Shown in pieces: positions 32,942 to 44,647 of a stretch of DNA of 61,047 nt. Origin of the DNA: Betaproteobacteria bacterium (GTDB taxonomy: Bacteria > Pseudomonadota > Gammaproteobacteria > Burkholderiales > SG8-39); the NCBI GenBank assembly GCA_029883975.1, contig JAOUIL010000008.1, forward strand, positions 1-61,047, given 5' to 3'. A program made the translations under genes and the position numbers. The notes below the pieces were generated by a model that searched no databases, was not told the origin of the DNA, and was given only the letters and a program-made list of their open reading frames with translations. Each line of letters opens with the position of its first letter. Within the stretch, counting starts at the first letter, position 1.

Positions 32942-33183
32942 GCCCCGGCGAGCTCGCCGAGGCGCTGCGCCTCGCCGAGCGCGGCGACTGGCACGGCGCG
33001 CACGCCGTCGTGCAGCGCGACGAGTCCGACCCCGTGGCCTGCTGGCTGCACGCCGTGCTGCATCGCCAGGAAGGCGACTTGGCGAACGCGCGCTACTGGT
33101 ATGCGCGCTGCGGCCGGCGGCTGCGCAAGCGCATCGCACCCGGGGACGAGCTCGCCGAGATCCGCGCGGTGCTCAGGGATTGA
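32938..33183 (+). CDS. Small protein of unknown function coupled to the NYN gene
   Basis: The product has 81 residues from GTG 32938, which overlaps the NYN stop by 4 bases (GTGA). It is helical, with the stretch 'CWLHAVLHRQEGDLANARYW' followed by 'YARCGRR', resembling a single TPR-like hairpin. I recall similar small betaproteobacterial proteins of unknown function. No signal peptide or membrane segment. Its end overlaps the convergent anti-sigma gene by 11 bases. Confidence 0.75.
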   Translation: MSPGELAEALRLAERGDWHGAHAVVQRDESDPVACWLHAVLHRQEGDLANARYWYARCGRRLRKRIAPGDELAEIRAVLRD

Positions 33184-33961
33184 GCTGCCGGTACACCAGG
33201 TTGGCGAGGCGCAGCAGCTCCTCGCGCTCCATGTCGGCCGAAGACAGCGCATAGCCGAACTTGCGGTCGATCCAGTAGAACACGCGCACGTTGCCCTCGC
33301 GCGCGTAGCGGAACGCAGTCTCGCGCTGGTCCGGCCCTTCGGTACGCACATAGAGCGTGGCGCGCCGGCCCTGGGCGTTCTGGTACATGAATTGCGCCAC
33401 CGGTCCGGGATCGCCCGGCAGCAGGCGACCGCCGACCAGTGACATGCCTTCGGTCTCGAGCTTGGGCGCGCGCACTTCTCCGCCGAGGCGCTTGGACAGC
33501 CAGGCGACCAGATGCTGCTCCTGGTCAGCGCCCACCTCGACCGGATGGCGCACTTCGGGCGCATAGGTGGCATGCGCGAGCGCGGCGCGGCGCGCAAGCA
33601 CCAGTGCCTCCGGTTTCACCATGGCGATGGCGGCCGGCGCCCGCCGCGCGTGCAGCTCCCAGCCCGCCGCGCCGCCTACCGCCACGCCGATTGCGAGCCA
33701 CCCGGCGACCGCGGCCGCCCTGCGCCAGCGCGCGCCGCGGGTCGCAAAACGGCGGAGCTGCTCGGGTACGGGCTCGTCCAGAACTGCGCCGAAGCGCGCG
33801 CGCAGCTGCTCGTTCAACCCCCGATAAGCCGAAACCCGCTCGGCCTCCTCGGGACGCGCGGTCAGCCACGCCTCCACGTCCGCGCGACGGCCGGCGGGCA
33901 GGCGCCCATCTGCCCACGCCTGCAACTCGCTCTCGCCGACCGGCTGTCCCGTCTCGCTCAT
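33173..33961 (-). CDS. Anti-sigma factor, membrane-anchored
   Basis: The product has 262 residues. An N-terminal cytoplasmic zinc-less anti-sigma domain ('ESELQAWADGRLPAGRRADV') precedes one membrane segment (about 82-101) and a periplasmic domain. The ATG overlaps the ECF sigma stop by 4 bases, so this is the cognate regulator. The periplasmic part, 'AAIAMVKPEALVLARRAALA' and 'LVGGRLLPGDPGPVAQFMYQ', resembles the RsiW/ChrR-type transmembrane anti-sigma proteins. It should hold the sigma factor until a periplasmic signal arrives. The signal is unknown. Confidence 0.88.
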   Translation of the reverse strand: MSETGQPVGESELQAWADGRLPAGRRADVEAWLTARPEEAERVSAYRGLNEQLRARFGAVLDEPVPEQLRRFATRGARWRRAAAVAGWLAIGVAVGGAAGWELHARRAPAAIAMVKPEALVLARRAALAHATYAPEVRHPVEVGADQEQHLVAWLSKRLGGEVRAPKLETEGMSLVGGRLLPGDPGPVAQFMYQNAQGRRATLYVRTEGPDQRETAFRYAREGNVRVFYWIDRKFGYALSSADMEREELLRLANLVYRQLNP

Positions 33962-34455
33962 TTCACGACCTGCAGTTTCGTTCCGCCCTTTCCCGTCATC
34001 AGCACGCGCAGCTTCTCGCGCGCCCGCGCCAGCCGCGACATGACGGTGCCGATGGGGATGCCGAGCACGTTCGCCGTTTCCTCGTAGCTCAGGTCCTCCA
34101 GCGCCACCAGCAACAGCACCTCGCGCTGCGCTGCCGGCAGCGCCGCCAGCGCGCGTTCCAGGTCGCGAACCAGCAGCGCGTCGCCCTGCACCGCGCGCTG
34201 CGCGAGCTCGGGCATTTCGTCCTCCAGCGCGTCGGTCGGCCGCGCCGCGCGCACCTGGTTGACGTGCACGTTGTGCATCACCGTGAACAGCCAGGCGCGC
34301 AAGTCGGTCCCCTGCCGGAACAGGTGCAGCTTCGCCCAGGCGCGTTCCAGCGTGTCCTGCACGAGGTCGTCGGCCGCGGCGCGGTCGCCGACCAGGGCGC
34401 GCGCGTAGCGGCGCAGGCGCGGGATCAGCGCTACCAGGCTCGGGCCGTCGCTCAT
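33958..34455 (-). CDS. ECF-type RNA polymerase sigma factor
   Basis: The product has 165 residues. Region 2 is 'LRRYARALVGDRAAADDLVQ' with 'DTLERAW' and 'RAWLFTVMHNVHVNQVR'. Region 4 is 'LPAAQREVLLLVALEDLSYE' with 'VLGIPIGTVMSRLARAREKL'. This is the two-domain layout of extracytoplasmic-function sigma factors. The upstream gap (34456-34506) contains TTGACGGAAT on the minus strand; a GGAAT core could be an autoregulated -35 site, but this is uncertain. It is co-transcribed with its anti-sigma factor. Confidence 0.92.
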   Translation of the reverse strand: MSDGPSLVALIPRLRRYARALVGDRAAADDLVQDTLERAWAKLHLFRQGTDLRAWLFTVMHNVHVNQVRAARPTDALEDEMPELAQRAVQGDALLVRDLERALAALPAAQREVLLLVALEDLSYEETANVLGIPIGTVMSRLARAREKLRVLMTGKGGTKLQVVK

Positions 34456-34506
34456 GGAACTGAACAGTGCCCCGCCACGCGCTATTCCGTCAACAAGCGC
34501 AAGCGT

Positions 34507-35370
34507 TCAGCGTGCCGCGTCCGCGACCGGCGGCAGCGAGCGCAGGTAAGCCACGACGGCCGAGAGGTCCTCCGAGGTCAGCTGGCTGGTCATGTTGCGG
34601 ACCACCTCGGCCATCGACTGCCCGGCGATGTCCCCGTCCGGCGTGAGGCCGCTGAGCAGGAATTCCCGCAGCTCGTCGTTACTCCACTTCTTGAGCTTGG
34701 CGGGTGTCAGATTCGGCACGCCCTTGCCTTCCGGGCCCTTACCGCCGGCGAGATGCCGGTCGCGTCTCGATGCGCCCAGCATCGTGCGCGGTGTGTGGCA
34801 CTCGCCGCAATGGCCAAGCGCGTTTACGAGGTAGTCGCCTCGATTCAGCGTCGCCGGACGCGACGCATCGGGCGTCCAGGCCCCCGGCAAGAAATACAGC
34901 CACTTCCAGACACCTGCAAGTGCGCGCCAGCCGAATGGAAATCTCAGTTCGTGCGGACGATTGCGCTGCGGACTGGGCGGGAGCGAAGTAAGGTACGCCC
35001 ACAGATCCAAAGCGTCCGCATCCGCAATGCGGGTGAAGGACGGATAAGGAAAAGCGGGGTAATAGTGCGCACCGTCAGGTCTGGTTCCCGTGCGCAGCGC
35101 GCGCATGAAATCGTCCTGCGTCCAGCGGCCGATGCCTGACCCCGGGTACGCGGTGATGTTCGGCCCATAGAACGTGCCGAACGGCGTCTTCAGTGCCCGC
35201 CCGCCAGCGTAAGGCATCGCGCCCTTGCGATCCTCCGTATGGCAGCCCAGGCAGCCGCCTGCCTTGGCGAGATAGGCGCCGCGCTTTGCGTCGCCCAGCG
35301 CGTACGCCGGGTTCGCCAGCGCGCACAACAGGACCGCGAAGAACACGGGCCCCGCGCGTGCGGGGCTCAT
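34507..35370 (-). CDS. Dihaem cytochrome c
   Basis: The product has 287 residues with a signal peptide (about 1-24). Two haem motifs are present: CLGCH (Cys40, Cys43, His44) and CGECH (Cys188, Cys191, His192). The domain arrangement 'GRALKTPFGTFYGPNITAYP' and 'LWAYLTSLPP' is that of the cytochrome subunits of alcohol/gluconate-dehydrogenase type. No dehydrogenase lies next to it. It is the last of three cytochrome genes on this strand and sits 51 bases upstream of the sigma gene. Confidence 0.9.
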   Translation of the reverse strand: MSPARAGPVFFAVLLCALANPAYALGDAKRGAYLAKAGGCLGCHTEDRKGAMPYAGGRALKTPFGTFYGPNITAYPGSGIGRWTQDDFMRALRTGTRPDGAHYYPAFPYPSFTRIADADALDLWAYLTSLPPSPQRNRPHELRFPFGWRALAGVWKWLYFLPGAWTPDASRPATLNRGDYLVNALGHCGECHTPRTMLGASRRDRHLAGGKGPEGKGVPNLTPAKLKKWSNDELREFLLSGLTPDGDIAGQSMAEVVRNMTSQLTSEDLSAVVAYLRSLPPVADAAR

Positions 35371-35386
35371 CCATGACGCGTGCGTG

Positions 35387-35845
35387 CTATTGCTTTTCGC
35401 GAAAATCGTCGTGACAGCCGCCGCAAACCTTTCCCACGGCGCCGATTTGCGCCTTGATGGCGGACTCGTCGCCGCTCTTGCTAACTGTTACGAGCTTCGC
35501 TGCCTCGTTCTCCAGCCGGCTCGCGTACTGCTTGAACTTCGCGCTGTCGTCGAACACCCCCGGGAGCGCCCGGCTCTTGACGCCGCGCGTGCTGGCGTCG
35601 AACCCGTCCCAGGACATCCTGGTCAGGTTGTCGAGGAAGCCGGCGTTGCGCTGCACGGTTTGCACATTGAAAGGCACCCGCCCCTGCGCCATGCCGCCCA
35701 GCGGACCAAAGTACTTGCCTTGCAGCGTCATGACCGCTTGGCGCTGCTTGACGAGAACTTCGGGCTTCGCCTGCGCGTGAGCCAGTTGCGTCGAAACCGC
35801 GCCGAGCGAGAGCGACAGCGCGTATACGAGGTGTTTCGTGGACAT
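35387..35845 (-). CDS. Cytochrome c prime
   Basis: The product has 152 residues from ATG 35845, with GGAGGA 7-8 bases upstream. A signal peptide (to about LAHAQ) precedes a four-helix-bundle sequence, and the single haem motif CGGCH (141-145) lies at the extreme C-terminus. That placement is diagnostic of class II cytochrome c'. These bind NO and CO and are thought to protect against nitrosative stress. It follows the cytochrome c4 gene. Confidence 0.93.
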   Translation of the reverse strand: MSTKHLVYALSLSLGAVSTQLAHAQAKPEVLVKQRQAVMTLQGKYFGPLGGMAQGRVPFNVQTVQRNAGFLDNLTRMSWDGFDASTRGVKSRALPGVFDDSAKFKQYASRLENEAAKLVTVSKSGDESAIKAQIGAVGKVCGGCHDDFREKQ

Positions 35846-35872
35846 CTTGTATTCCTCCGTGGATGGGACTAC

Positions 35873-35892
35873 GCCGGTGCGAACACACCGGC
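35873..35892. other. Perfect inverted repeat between cytochrome c4 and c' genes
   Basis: GCCGGTG-N6-CACCGGC in the 69-base gap. There is no U-run after it on the minus strand, so it is more likely an RNA-stabilising or processing hairpin than a terminator. Confidence 0.4.
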
Positions 35893-35914
35893 CGAGGCTT
35901 TTCATCCACTTGCG

Positions 35915-36550
35915 CTACCGCAGGCCGGCTGCGTACTCGGCTACGGCCCTGATTTCCTCGTCGCTCAAGCGCGCGGCGACGCCGCGCATCATGCCGCCAG
36001 GATCGTTGGCGCGCGTGCCGGCGCGAAAGAGCTTCAACTGTGCCTCGACGTACTCGGAGAACTGGCCGGAGAGCCGTGGATAAAGTCCCGGGATTCCGGC
36101 GCCGTCCGGCCCGTGACATCCAGCGCAGGCGGCCACGCCCTTCGCCGCGATTCCCCCGCGCCACACTTTCTGGCCGAGCGCAGCGCGGTCCTTGTCGCCC
36201 GCCGTGGCGGGGCGCAGGCCCTGCCCCGCGTAATACACGGCCACCGAGCGCATGTCGGCATCCGTCAAAGCTGCGACCATGCCGGACATGATCGCGTTCT
36301 CCCGCGCCGCCTTCTTCCCGCCCTGCGCCTTGAAGTCGCGCAGCTGCTTGTTCAGGTATTCCGGAAACTGCCCTGCCAGCTTCGGATTGGCGCTCGCGAC
36401 GCTGTTGCCGTCGGGCGCATGGCAGGCCGCGCACACCTGCTTGGCGATGCCCTCGCCCTTTGCAGGATCGGGCTTCGCTGCGCTTTGCGCCGCCGCCTGC
36501 GTCGCCCATAGCAGGCCCGTGGCAGCGAGCGCCGCCAGTAAACGATTCAT
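35915..36550 (-). CDS. Cytochrome c4, dihaem
   Basis: The product has 211 residues. After a signal peptide (to about AAAQS) there are two homologous domains, each with one haem: CAACH (40-44) and CAGCH (142-146), with 'NPKLAGQFPEYLNKQLRDFK' echoed by 'YPRLSGQFSEYVEAQLKLFR'. This is the two-domain c4 pattern that feeds electrons to terminal oxidases. It is divergent from engB, the arrangement commonly seen in beta- and gammaproteobacteria. Confidence 0.95.
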   Translation of the reverse strand: MNRLLAALAATGLLWATQAAAQSAAKPDPAKGEGIAKQVCAACHAPDGNSVASANPKLAGQFPEYLNKQLRDFKAQGGKKAARENAIMSGMVAALTDADMRSVAVYYAGQGLRPATAGDKDRAALGQKVWRGGIAAKGVAACAGCHGPDGAGIPGLYPRLSGQFSEYVEAQLKLFRAGTRANDPGGMMRGVAARLSDEEIRAVAEYAAGLR

Positions 36551-36590
36551 GCTGCAGCTCCCCGGATCCGATCGAAGGGCCTCATTTTAT

Positions 36591-36596
36591 TAGAAT
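36591..36596 (+). promoter_or_regulatory. -10-like TAGAAT immediately upstream of engB
   Basis: TAGAAT lies 7 bases before the engB ATG, and no ribosome-binding site fits in between. If it is used as a -10, the transcript begins at or next to the start codon. Confidence 0.5.
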
Positions 36597-36603
36597 TTCA
36601 GCC

Positions 36604-37221
36604 ATGCCGGAACCTGAAACCGCCTTTGCGTCCCTTCGCTTCCTGACCTCCGCGGCCAGGATCGAACAACTGCCGCCGGAGGATCTCCCCGAGCTCGCGT
36701 TCGCCGGCCGCTCGAACGTCGGCAAGTCGAGCGCCATCAACGCCCTGGCGCGGCGGCGGCGGCTCGCTTTCTTCTCCAAGACGCCGGGGCGTACGCAGAC
36801 GATCAATTTCTTCGAGCTCGGCGGGCGCGGCCGGCTCGTGGACCTACCCGGCTACGGATTCGCGCGCGCCCCGCGCGCGCTGCGCGCGGAGTGGGACCGT
36901 CTGGTCGGCGGCTTTCTCGCCAGGCGCGGTACGCTGGCGGGCGTGGTCGTGCTGATGGATGCGCGCCGGCCCTTCACCCCGCAGGACGAGCTGCTGCTCG
37001 ATTGGCTGCGCCCGGCGGGGCGGCGCCTGCTCGTGCTGCTGTCGAAGTGCGACAAACTCTCTCGGCAGGAGCGCGTGGCCACGCTCAAAGCGGCGCGCGC
37101 GCGCCTGGCGTCCATGGAACCCGGCGCGGAGGTTAAGCTCTTTTCTTCGCAGAGCGGCGAAGGGGTGGAGGAGGCGCGCGCGCTGCTCGACGGATGGCTC
37201 CGGGCAGCGCGCGCAGAATAA
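36604..37221 (+). CDS. engB: Ribosome-biogenesis GTPase EngB (YihA/YsxC)
   Basis: The product has 205 residues from ATG 36604. G1 is 'GRSNVGKSS' (35-43), the G2 region is 'KTPGRTQTINFF', G3 is DLPGYG (80-85) and the G4-like motif is SKCDKL. It is an essential GTPase for large ribosomal subunit assembly. No Shine-Dalgarno is visible; TAGAAT precedes the ATG by 7 bases. The stop is followed at once by the hairpin array that precedes hemB. Confidence 0.94.
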   Translation: MPEPETAFASLRFLTSAARIEQLPPEDLPELAFAGRSNVGKSSAINALARRRRLAFFSKTPGRTQTINFFELGGRGRLVDLPGYGFARAPRALRAEWDRLVGGFLARRGTLAGVVVLMDARRPFTPQDELLLDWLRPAGRRLLVLLSKCDKLSRQERVATLKAARARLASMEPGAEVKLFSSQSGEGVEEARALLDGWLRAARAE

Positions 37222-37225
37222 AAAA

Positions 37226-40155
<2,930 letters not shown>

Positions 40156-40159
<4 letters not shown>

Positions 40160-40479
40160 GGCGCGGACGAGGTTTCCGCGGCCACCCAGGCGAGATAGCC
40201 TGGCAGGCCGCGCTCGATTGGGACCGCGATGATTTCGGGAAGTTCGTAGGGATGCAGCGAGCGGATCTCCGCCTCGAGCTCGGCATAGCGCTCCGCCGTG
40301 GTCTTGACGAGCACGGGATGCTCCTCGTCGCGTTGCACCTCGCCCTTCCAGCGGTACACCGACCGGCAGGGCGAGAGGATGTTCACGCAGGCCGCGAGCC
40401 GCCTGGCGACCAGCGCGTCCGCGAGCCGTTCGGCGGACGGGCGGTCCGGCAAGTTCGTGATGACGAGCAGCGTGCTCAC
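40156..40479 (-). CDS. cutA: Divalent-cation tolerance protein CutA
   Basis: The product has 107 residues from GTG 40479, which overlaps the upstream SDR stop by 4 bases. The CutA1 pattern is clear: 'ADALVARRLAACVNILSPCR' followed by 'SVYRWKGE', then 'EEHPVLVKTTAERYAELEAE' and 'HPYELPEIIAVPI'. CutA1 trimers bind divalent metals; the link to copper tolerance and to DsbD neighbours is old and genetic rather than mechanistic. The same cutA-dsbD pairing exists in E. coli. Confidence 0.95.
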
Positions 40480-41306
40480 GCGGCTGCCTTTGCCCACGGC
40501 AGCCCGTCGTGCACGGTTGGATAGCGCAGGCATACGCCCAGACGTTCCTTCAATCGCGCGTTCACCAGTCGCCGCGATTCGCCCAAAAAAGTGCGCGTGT
40601 CGGGCGACAGCACCGCCAGCGCCTCGGCGCGCGAGATGCGCGCAGGCCGCGGCAGCGCGCAGCGCTCGGCCACCAGATCCATCCAGTCGCCGGCAAGCAG
40701 CTCGGTATCATCGCTCGCGTTGTAGATGCCCTCCGGCGCATCGTCCTCCAGCGCGCGGACGGCGATCGCCGCCAGATCCTCCGCGTGCACGTGGTTGGTG
40801 TACACGTCGTCCTCGCGGCGCAGGACGGGCGTTCCCGCGCGTAGCCGCTCGAGCGGCAGGCGGTCCGCGGCGTAGATGCCAGGCACGCGCAGGATGACGA
40901 GCGGGATGGCGCGCGTGCCGCACCAGGCCACGAGCCGGCGCTCCGCGTCCACGCGGCGGCGTGCGCGGTCGGTCTGCGGGGTCACCGGCCGCGCCTCATC
41001 GACGCGCGCGCCCGCGCAATCGCCGTACACGCCACTCGTGCTGACGTACACCACGCGCGCCGGTAGAATCCCGGCCTTCGCGAGCGCTGCGAGCAGGTTG
41101 CCGGTGCGCGGGTCGGAGGCGCCATGACCGGGTGGCGGCGCGCAGTGCAGCAGCGCGTCGGCAGCCGGCAGCGCCACCAGCGTGTCGGGGCGGTCGAGGT
41201 CCAGGCCGTGGCGGCGCGACAGGGGGTGCCAGGCGAAGCGGCCCGCCAGCCGCGGCGCGACGCGGCGCGCGATATCGCCAAAGCCCGCGATCAGCAGCGT
41301 TTTCAT
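40476..41306 (-). CDS. NAD(P)-dependent SDR/epimerase-like protein (YeeZ-type)
   Basis: The product has about 276 residues from ATG 41306; a TAAAAT -10 lies 7 bases ahead and overlaps the alternative ATG at 41315. The nucleotide-binding loop is 'LLIAGFGDIARRVAPRL' (4-20). 'VYVSTSGVYGDCAG' has the Ser-Tyr of extended SDRs, but the usual YxxxK lysine is not obvious; 'YGDCAGARVDE' follows instead. The substrate is unknown. It is the first gene of an SDR-cutA-dsbD unit joined by GTGA overlaps. Confidence 0.82.
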   Translation of the reverse strand: MKTLLIAGFGDIARRVAPRLAGRFAWHPLSRRHGLDLDRPDTLVALPAADALLHCAPPPGHGASDPRTGNLLAALAKAGILPARVVYVSTSGVYGDCAGARVDEARPVTPQTDRARRRVDAERRLVAWCGTRAIPLVILRVPGIYAADRLPLERLRAGTPVLRREDDVYTNHVHAEDLAAIAVRALEDDAPEGIYNASDDTELLAGDWMDLVAERCALPRPARISRAEALAVLSPDTRTFLGESRRLVNARLKERLGVCLRYPTVHDGLPWAKAAA

Positions 41307-41324
41307 CGATGCCATTTTAGCGAC

Positions 41325-42359
41325 ATGCACAACGTCACGATCCAGCCGAGCGGTCTGCAACTTCAGGTGGAGGAGGGCGAGGCGATCCTCGCGGCAGCCC
41401 TGCGCCAGGGCTTCGTCCTGCCCTACGGTTGCAGGAACGGCGCCTGCGGCAGCTGCAAGGGCCGGATCCTGTCCGGAACGGTGGACTACGGCGTGTATCA
41501 GCCCAAGGCCCTCACCGAGGAAGAAAAGGCGAACGGCAAGGCGCTGTTCTGCCAGGCAAAGCCTCTCAGCGACCTGGTGATCGAAGCCCGCACCATCGGC
41601 GCGGTCAAGGGCATCGAGGTGAAAACGCTTCCCTGCCGGGTGCAGAAGATGGAGCGGCTCGCCGACGACGTCATGGCGCTGCACCTGAAGCTGCCGGCCA
41701 ACGAGAAGCTCGTCTACCTGGCCGGGCAGTATCTGGAGTTCCTGCTGAAGGACGGCTCGCGACGCAGCTTCTCGATGGCCAACGCACCTCACGATGCGGA
41801 ACTCGTGCAGCTGCACGTGCGCCACGTGGCGGGCGGTGCGTTCACGGACCACGTCTTCGGCAAGATGAAGGAGCGCGACATCCTGCGCTTCGAGGGGCCG
41901 CTGGGCACCTTCTTCCTGCGCGAGGACTCCGCGAAACCCATCGTGTTCGTCGCTTCGGGCACGGGATTCGCGCCCATCAAGGCGATCGTCGAGGAAGCGC
42001 TGCACAAGGGGATCGCGCGTCCGATGACGCTCTACTGGGGCGGACGGCGGCCCAAGGACCTCTACATGAACGCGCTTGCCGAGAGCTGGGCGGCGCAAGG
42101 ACGCATCACCTACACGCCGGTGATTTCCGACGCATCGCCGGAAGACGCCTGGACGGGCCGCATGGGATTCGTGCACCGCGCGGTGATGGAGGACTTCCCC
42201 GACCTTTCCGGGCACCAGGTGTACGCCTGCGGCGTGCCGGTGATGGTGGACGCGGCGCGCAGGGACTTCACGACTTTGTGCAAGCTGCCCGAAGACGAGT
42301 TCTACGCCGACAGCTTCACGACCCAGGCGGACTTGCCTCAGCCGGTCGCGCCGAAATAG
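41325..42359 (+). CDS. Ferredoxin-type oxidoreductase (CDP-glucoseen/ascD- or phenol-hydroxylase-reductase-like)
   Basis: The product has 344 residues. An N-terminal plant-type [2Fe-2S] domain has CRNGACGSC (Cys36, 41, 44) and FCQ (Cys76). The FAD-binding part has 'RRSFSMANAP' and the NAD(P)H part has 'ASGTGFAPIKAI' and 'YWGGRRPKDLYM'. The architecture is that of CDP-6-deoxy-3,4-glucoseen reductase and of aromatic oxygenase reductases. No oxygenase or sugar cluster is adjacent, so the electron acceptor is unknown. It is divergent from the SDR gene, with 18 bases between starts. Confidence 0.88.
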   Translation: MHNVTIQPSGLQLQVEEGEAILAAALRQGFVLPYGCRNGACGSCKGRILSGTVDYGVYQPKALTEEEKANGKALFCQAKPLSDLVIEARTIGAVKGIEVKTLPCRVQKMERLADDVMALHLKLPANEKLVYLAGQYLEFLLKDGSRRSFSMANAPHDAELVQLHVRHVAGGAFTDHVFGKMKERDILRFEGPLGTFFLREDSAKPIVFVASGTGFAPIKAIVEEALHKGIARPMTLYWGGRRPKDLYMNALAESWAAQGRITYTPVISDASPEDAWTGRMGFVHRAVMEDFPDLSGHQVYACGVPVMVDAARRDFTTLCKLPEDEFYADSFTTQADLPQPVAPK

Positions 42360-43141
42360 AGCGTCACGGGCTGCGGGCCGCGCTCCTCGCCGGCGTGCGG
42401 AAATCCGAGGGCAGCCCTGGCCAGGATGGTCTCCTTGCCGCGGGCGAATTCCTCCCTGGAGTTCTGCCAGCGGTAGACCTGGTCCGTGGCCGCCGTGCCG
42501 AGGTCAGGATGCCTGTGCATGAATACGATGTGCGGCGCCTCGATCACCACACCGTCGATGCGCGCGCGGATGGTGAGCTCGTTATCGCTGTACATGCCGC
42601 TGTAGGCGGGATGGAAGATCCAGCCCTGCCGCTCGTAGCGCGCGCGCGTCATGACGGGATGCAGGATCAGGTCCCGCGCGTCGCTGCGCGCGTCCCCGTT
42701 GGAGCACTTGACGACCGCTTCGGTCTGTTGACGTCCATCCCTGAGCGCACGCTGCGGCAGCTCGGGGTGCGCCTCGATTGCCTGCAGGATGCGCGCGTCC
42801 CATGACTCCGGTGGCTCCAGATCGTCGGTCGCCATCACCAGCACGTCACCCGTGGACGCCGCTGCAGCGCAGTTGACGTTGTCCACGAAGCTGCTGCGGC
42901 CGTTGAGCGTCGGATGGTTCGGGCCGGAGTTGACGATCCGGCTGCAGCCCGCGAACTGCGCCCGCAGCGCCTCCGCCGGGGCAAGCCGCGCGAAATCCGC
43001 GGCCTGCTCCGCGTGGCAACAGACGATGTACTCGAGCGGCAGCGCAGCCCCGGCGGCGTTCGCGCGCTTGCGGTACCACGCCGCAATCGCGGAGGCGAGT
43101 TGCGCCGGCCTGGCCGCCGGATGGATCACCGAGATCTTCAT
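42338..43141 (-). CDS. Glycosyltransferase-like protein (GT-A fold suspected)
   Basis: The product has 267 residues. The N-terminus 'MKISVIHPAARPAQLASAIA' and the central 'GDVLVMATDDLEPPESWDAR' suggest a GT-A nucleotide-sugar fold, with the DD pair as metal site. 'NGRSSFVDNVNCAAAASTGD' resembles family 2 motifs. There is no membrane segment. The substrate is unknown and no polysaccharide cluster surrounds it. Its end overlaps the convergent reductase gene by 22 bases. Confidence 0.68.
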   Translation of the reverse strand: MKISVIHPAARPAQLASAIAAWYRKRANAAGAALPLEYIVCCHAEQAADFARLAPAEALRAQFAGCSRIVNSGPNHPTLNGRSSFVDNVNCAAAASTGDVLVMATDDLEPPESWDARILQAIEAHPELPQRALRDGRQQTEAVVKCSNGDARSDARDLILHPVMTRARYERQGWIFHPAYSGMYSDNELTIRARIDGVVIEAPHIVFMHRHPDLGTAATDQVYRWQNSREEFARGKETILARAALGFPHAGEERGPQPVTLYFGATG

Positions 43142-43173
43142 CGTCCGCTGTCCGGTTCCCCGGCCCCGATCTG

Positions 43174-43873
<700 letters not shown>

Positions 43874-43884
<11 letters not shown>

Positions 43885-44647
43885 GGGGCGCCCCGAGATA
43901 GGCCTCGATCACCTTGGGATCCTTCTGCACCTCGGGCGGCGGACCCTCGGCGATGCGCTCGCCGTAATCGAGCACCAGCACCCGGTCGCAGATGTTCATG
44001 ACCAGGCGCACGTCGTGCTCGATGAGCAGGATCGTCACGCCGTCGCGGCGCACGGCCTCGATCAGCCTGCCGAGCGCGGCGCGCTCCGCGGGATTCATGC
44101 CCGCGGCCGGCTCGTCGAGCGCGAGGAGCTTCGGCTCGGTGGCGAGCGCACGCGCGATCTCCAGGCGGCGCTGGTCGCCGTACGGCAGGCTGCCGGCGCG
44201 ATCGTTTGCGCGGCCGCGGATGCCGACGTAGTCCAGCAGCTCGGTGGCGCGCCTTTCGATCCCGGCCTCCTCGGCGCGCGTGCGCGGGCCGCGCAGCACC
44301 GCGCCGATCACGCCAGCGCGCGTGCGCACGTGGCGCCCGATCATCACATTCTCCAGCACCGACAGATTGGCGAACAACCGGATGTTCTGGAAGGTGCGCG
44401 CGATGCCGCGCGCGGCGACCTGGTGCGGGCCAAGCCCGTCGAGCGGTGCGCCGTCGAACATGAAGCCACCCGCGTCCGCCGCGTAGATGCCGGTCAACAC
44501 GTTGAACAGCGTCGTCTTGCCCGCGCCGTTCGGCCCGATCAGGCCGTAGATCTCCGCGCGGCGGATGGAGAAGGACACGTCGGCGAGCGCCTGCACGCCG
44601 CCGAAGCGCTTCTCGACCTTGCGCGCCTCAAGCAGCGTCGTCGTCAC
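43874..44647 (-). CDS. livG: Branched-chain amino acid ABC transporter ATP-binding protein
   Basis: The product has 257 residues from GTG 44647. Walker A is 'GPNGAGKTTLFNVLTG', Walker B is 'LLALDEPAAGMNPAE', and the LivG-specific 'ARTFQNIRLF' and C-terminal 'VQKDPKVIEAYLG' are present. The signature is degenerate ('SLPYGDQRRLEIARAL'), as is normal for LivG. It overlaps livM by 20 bases. Confidence 0.95.
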
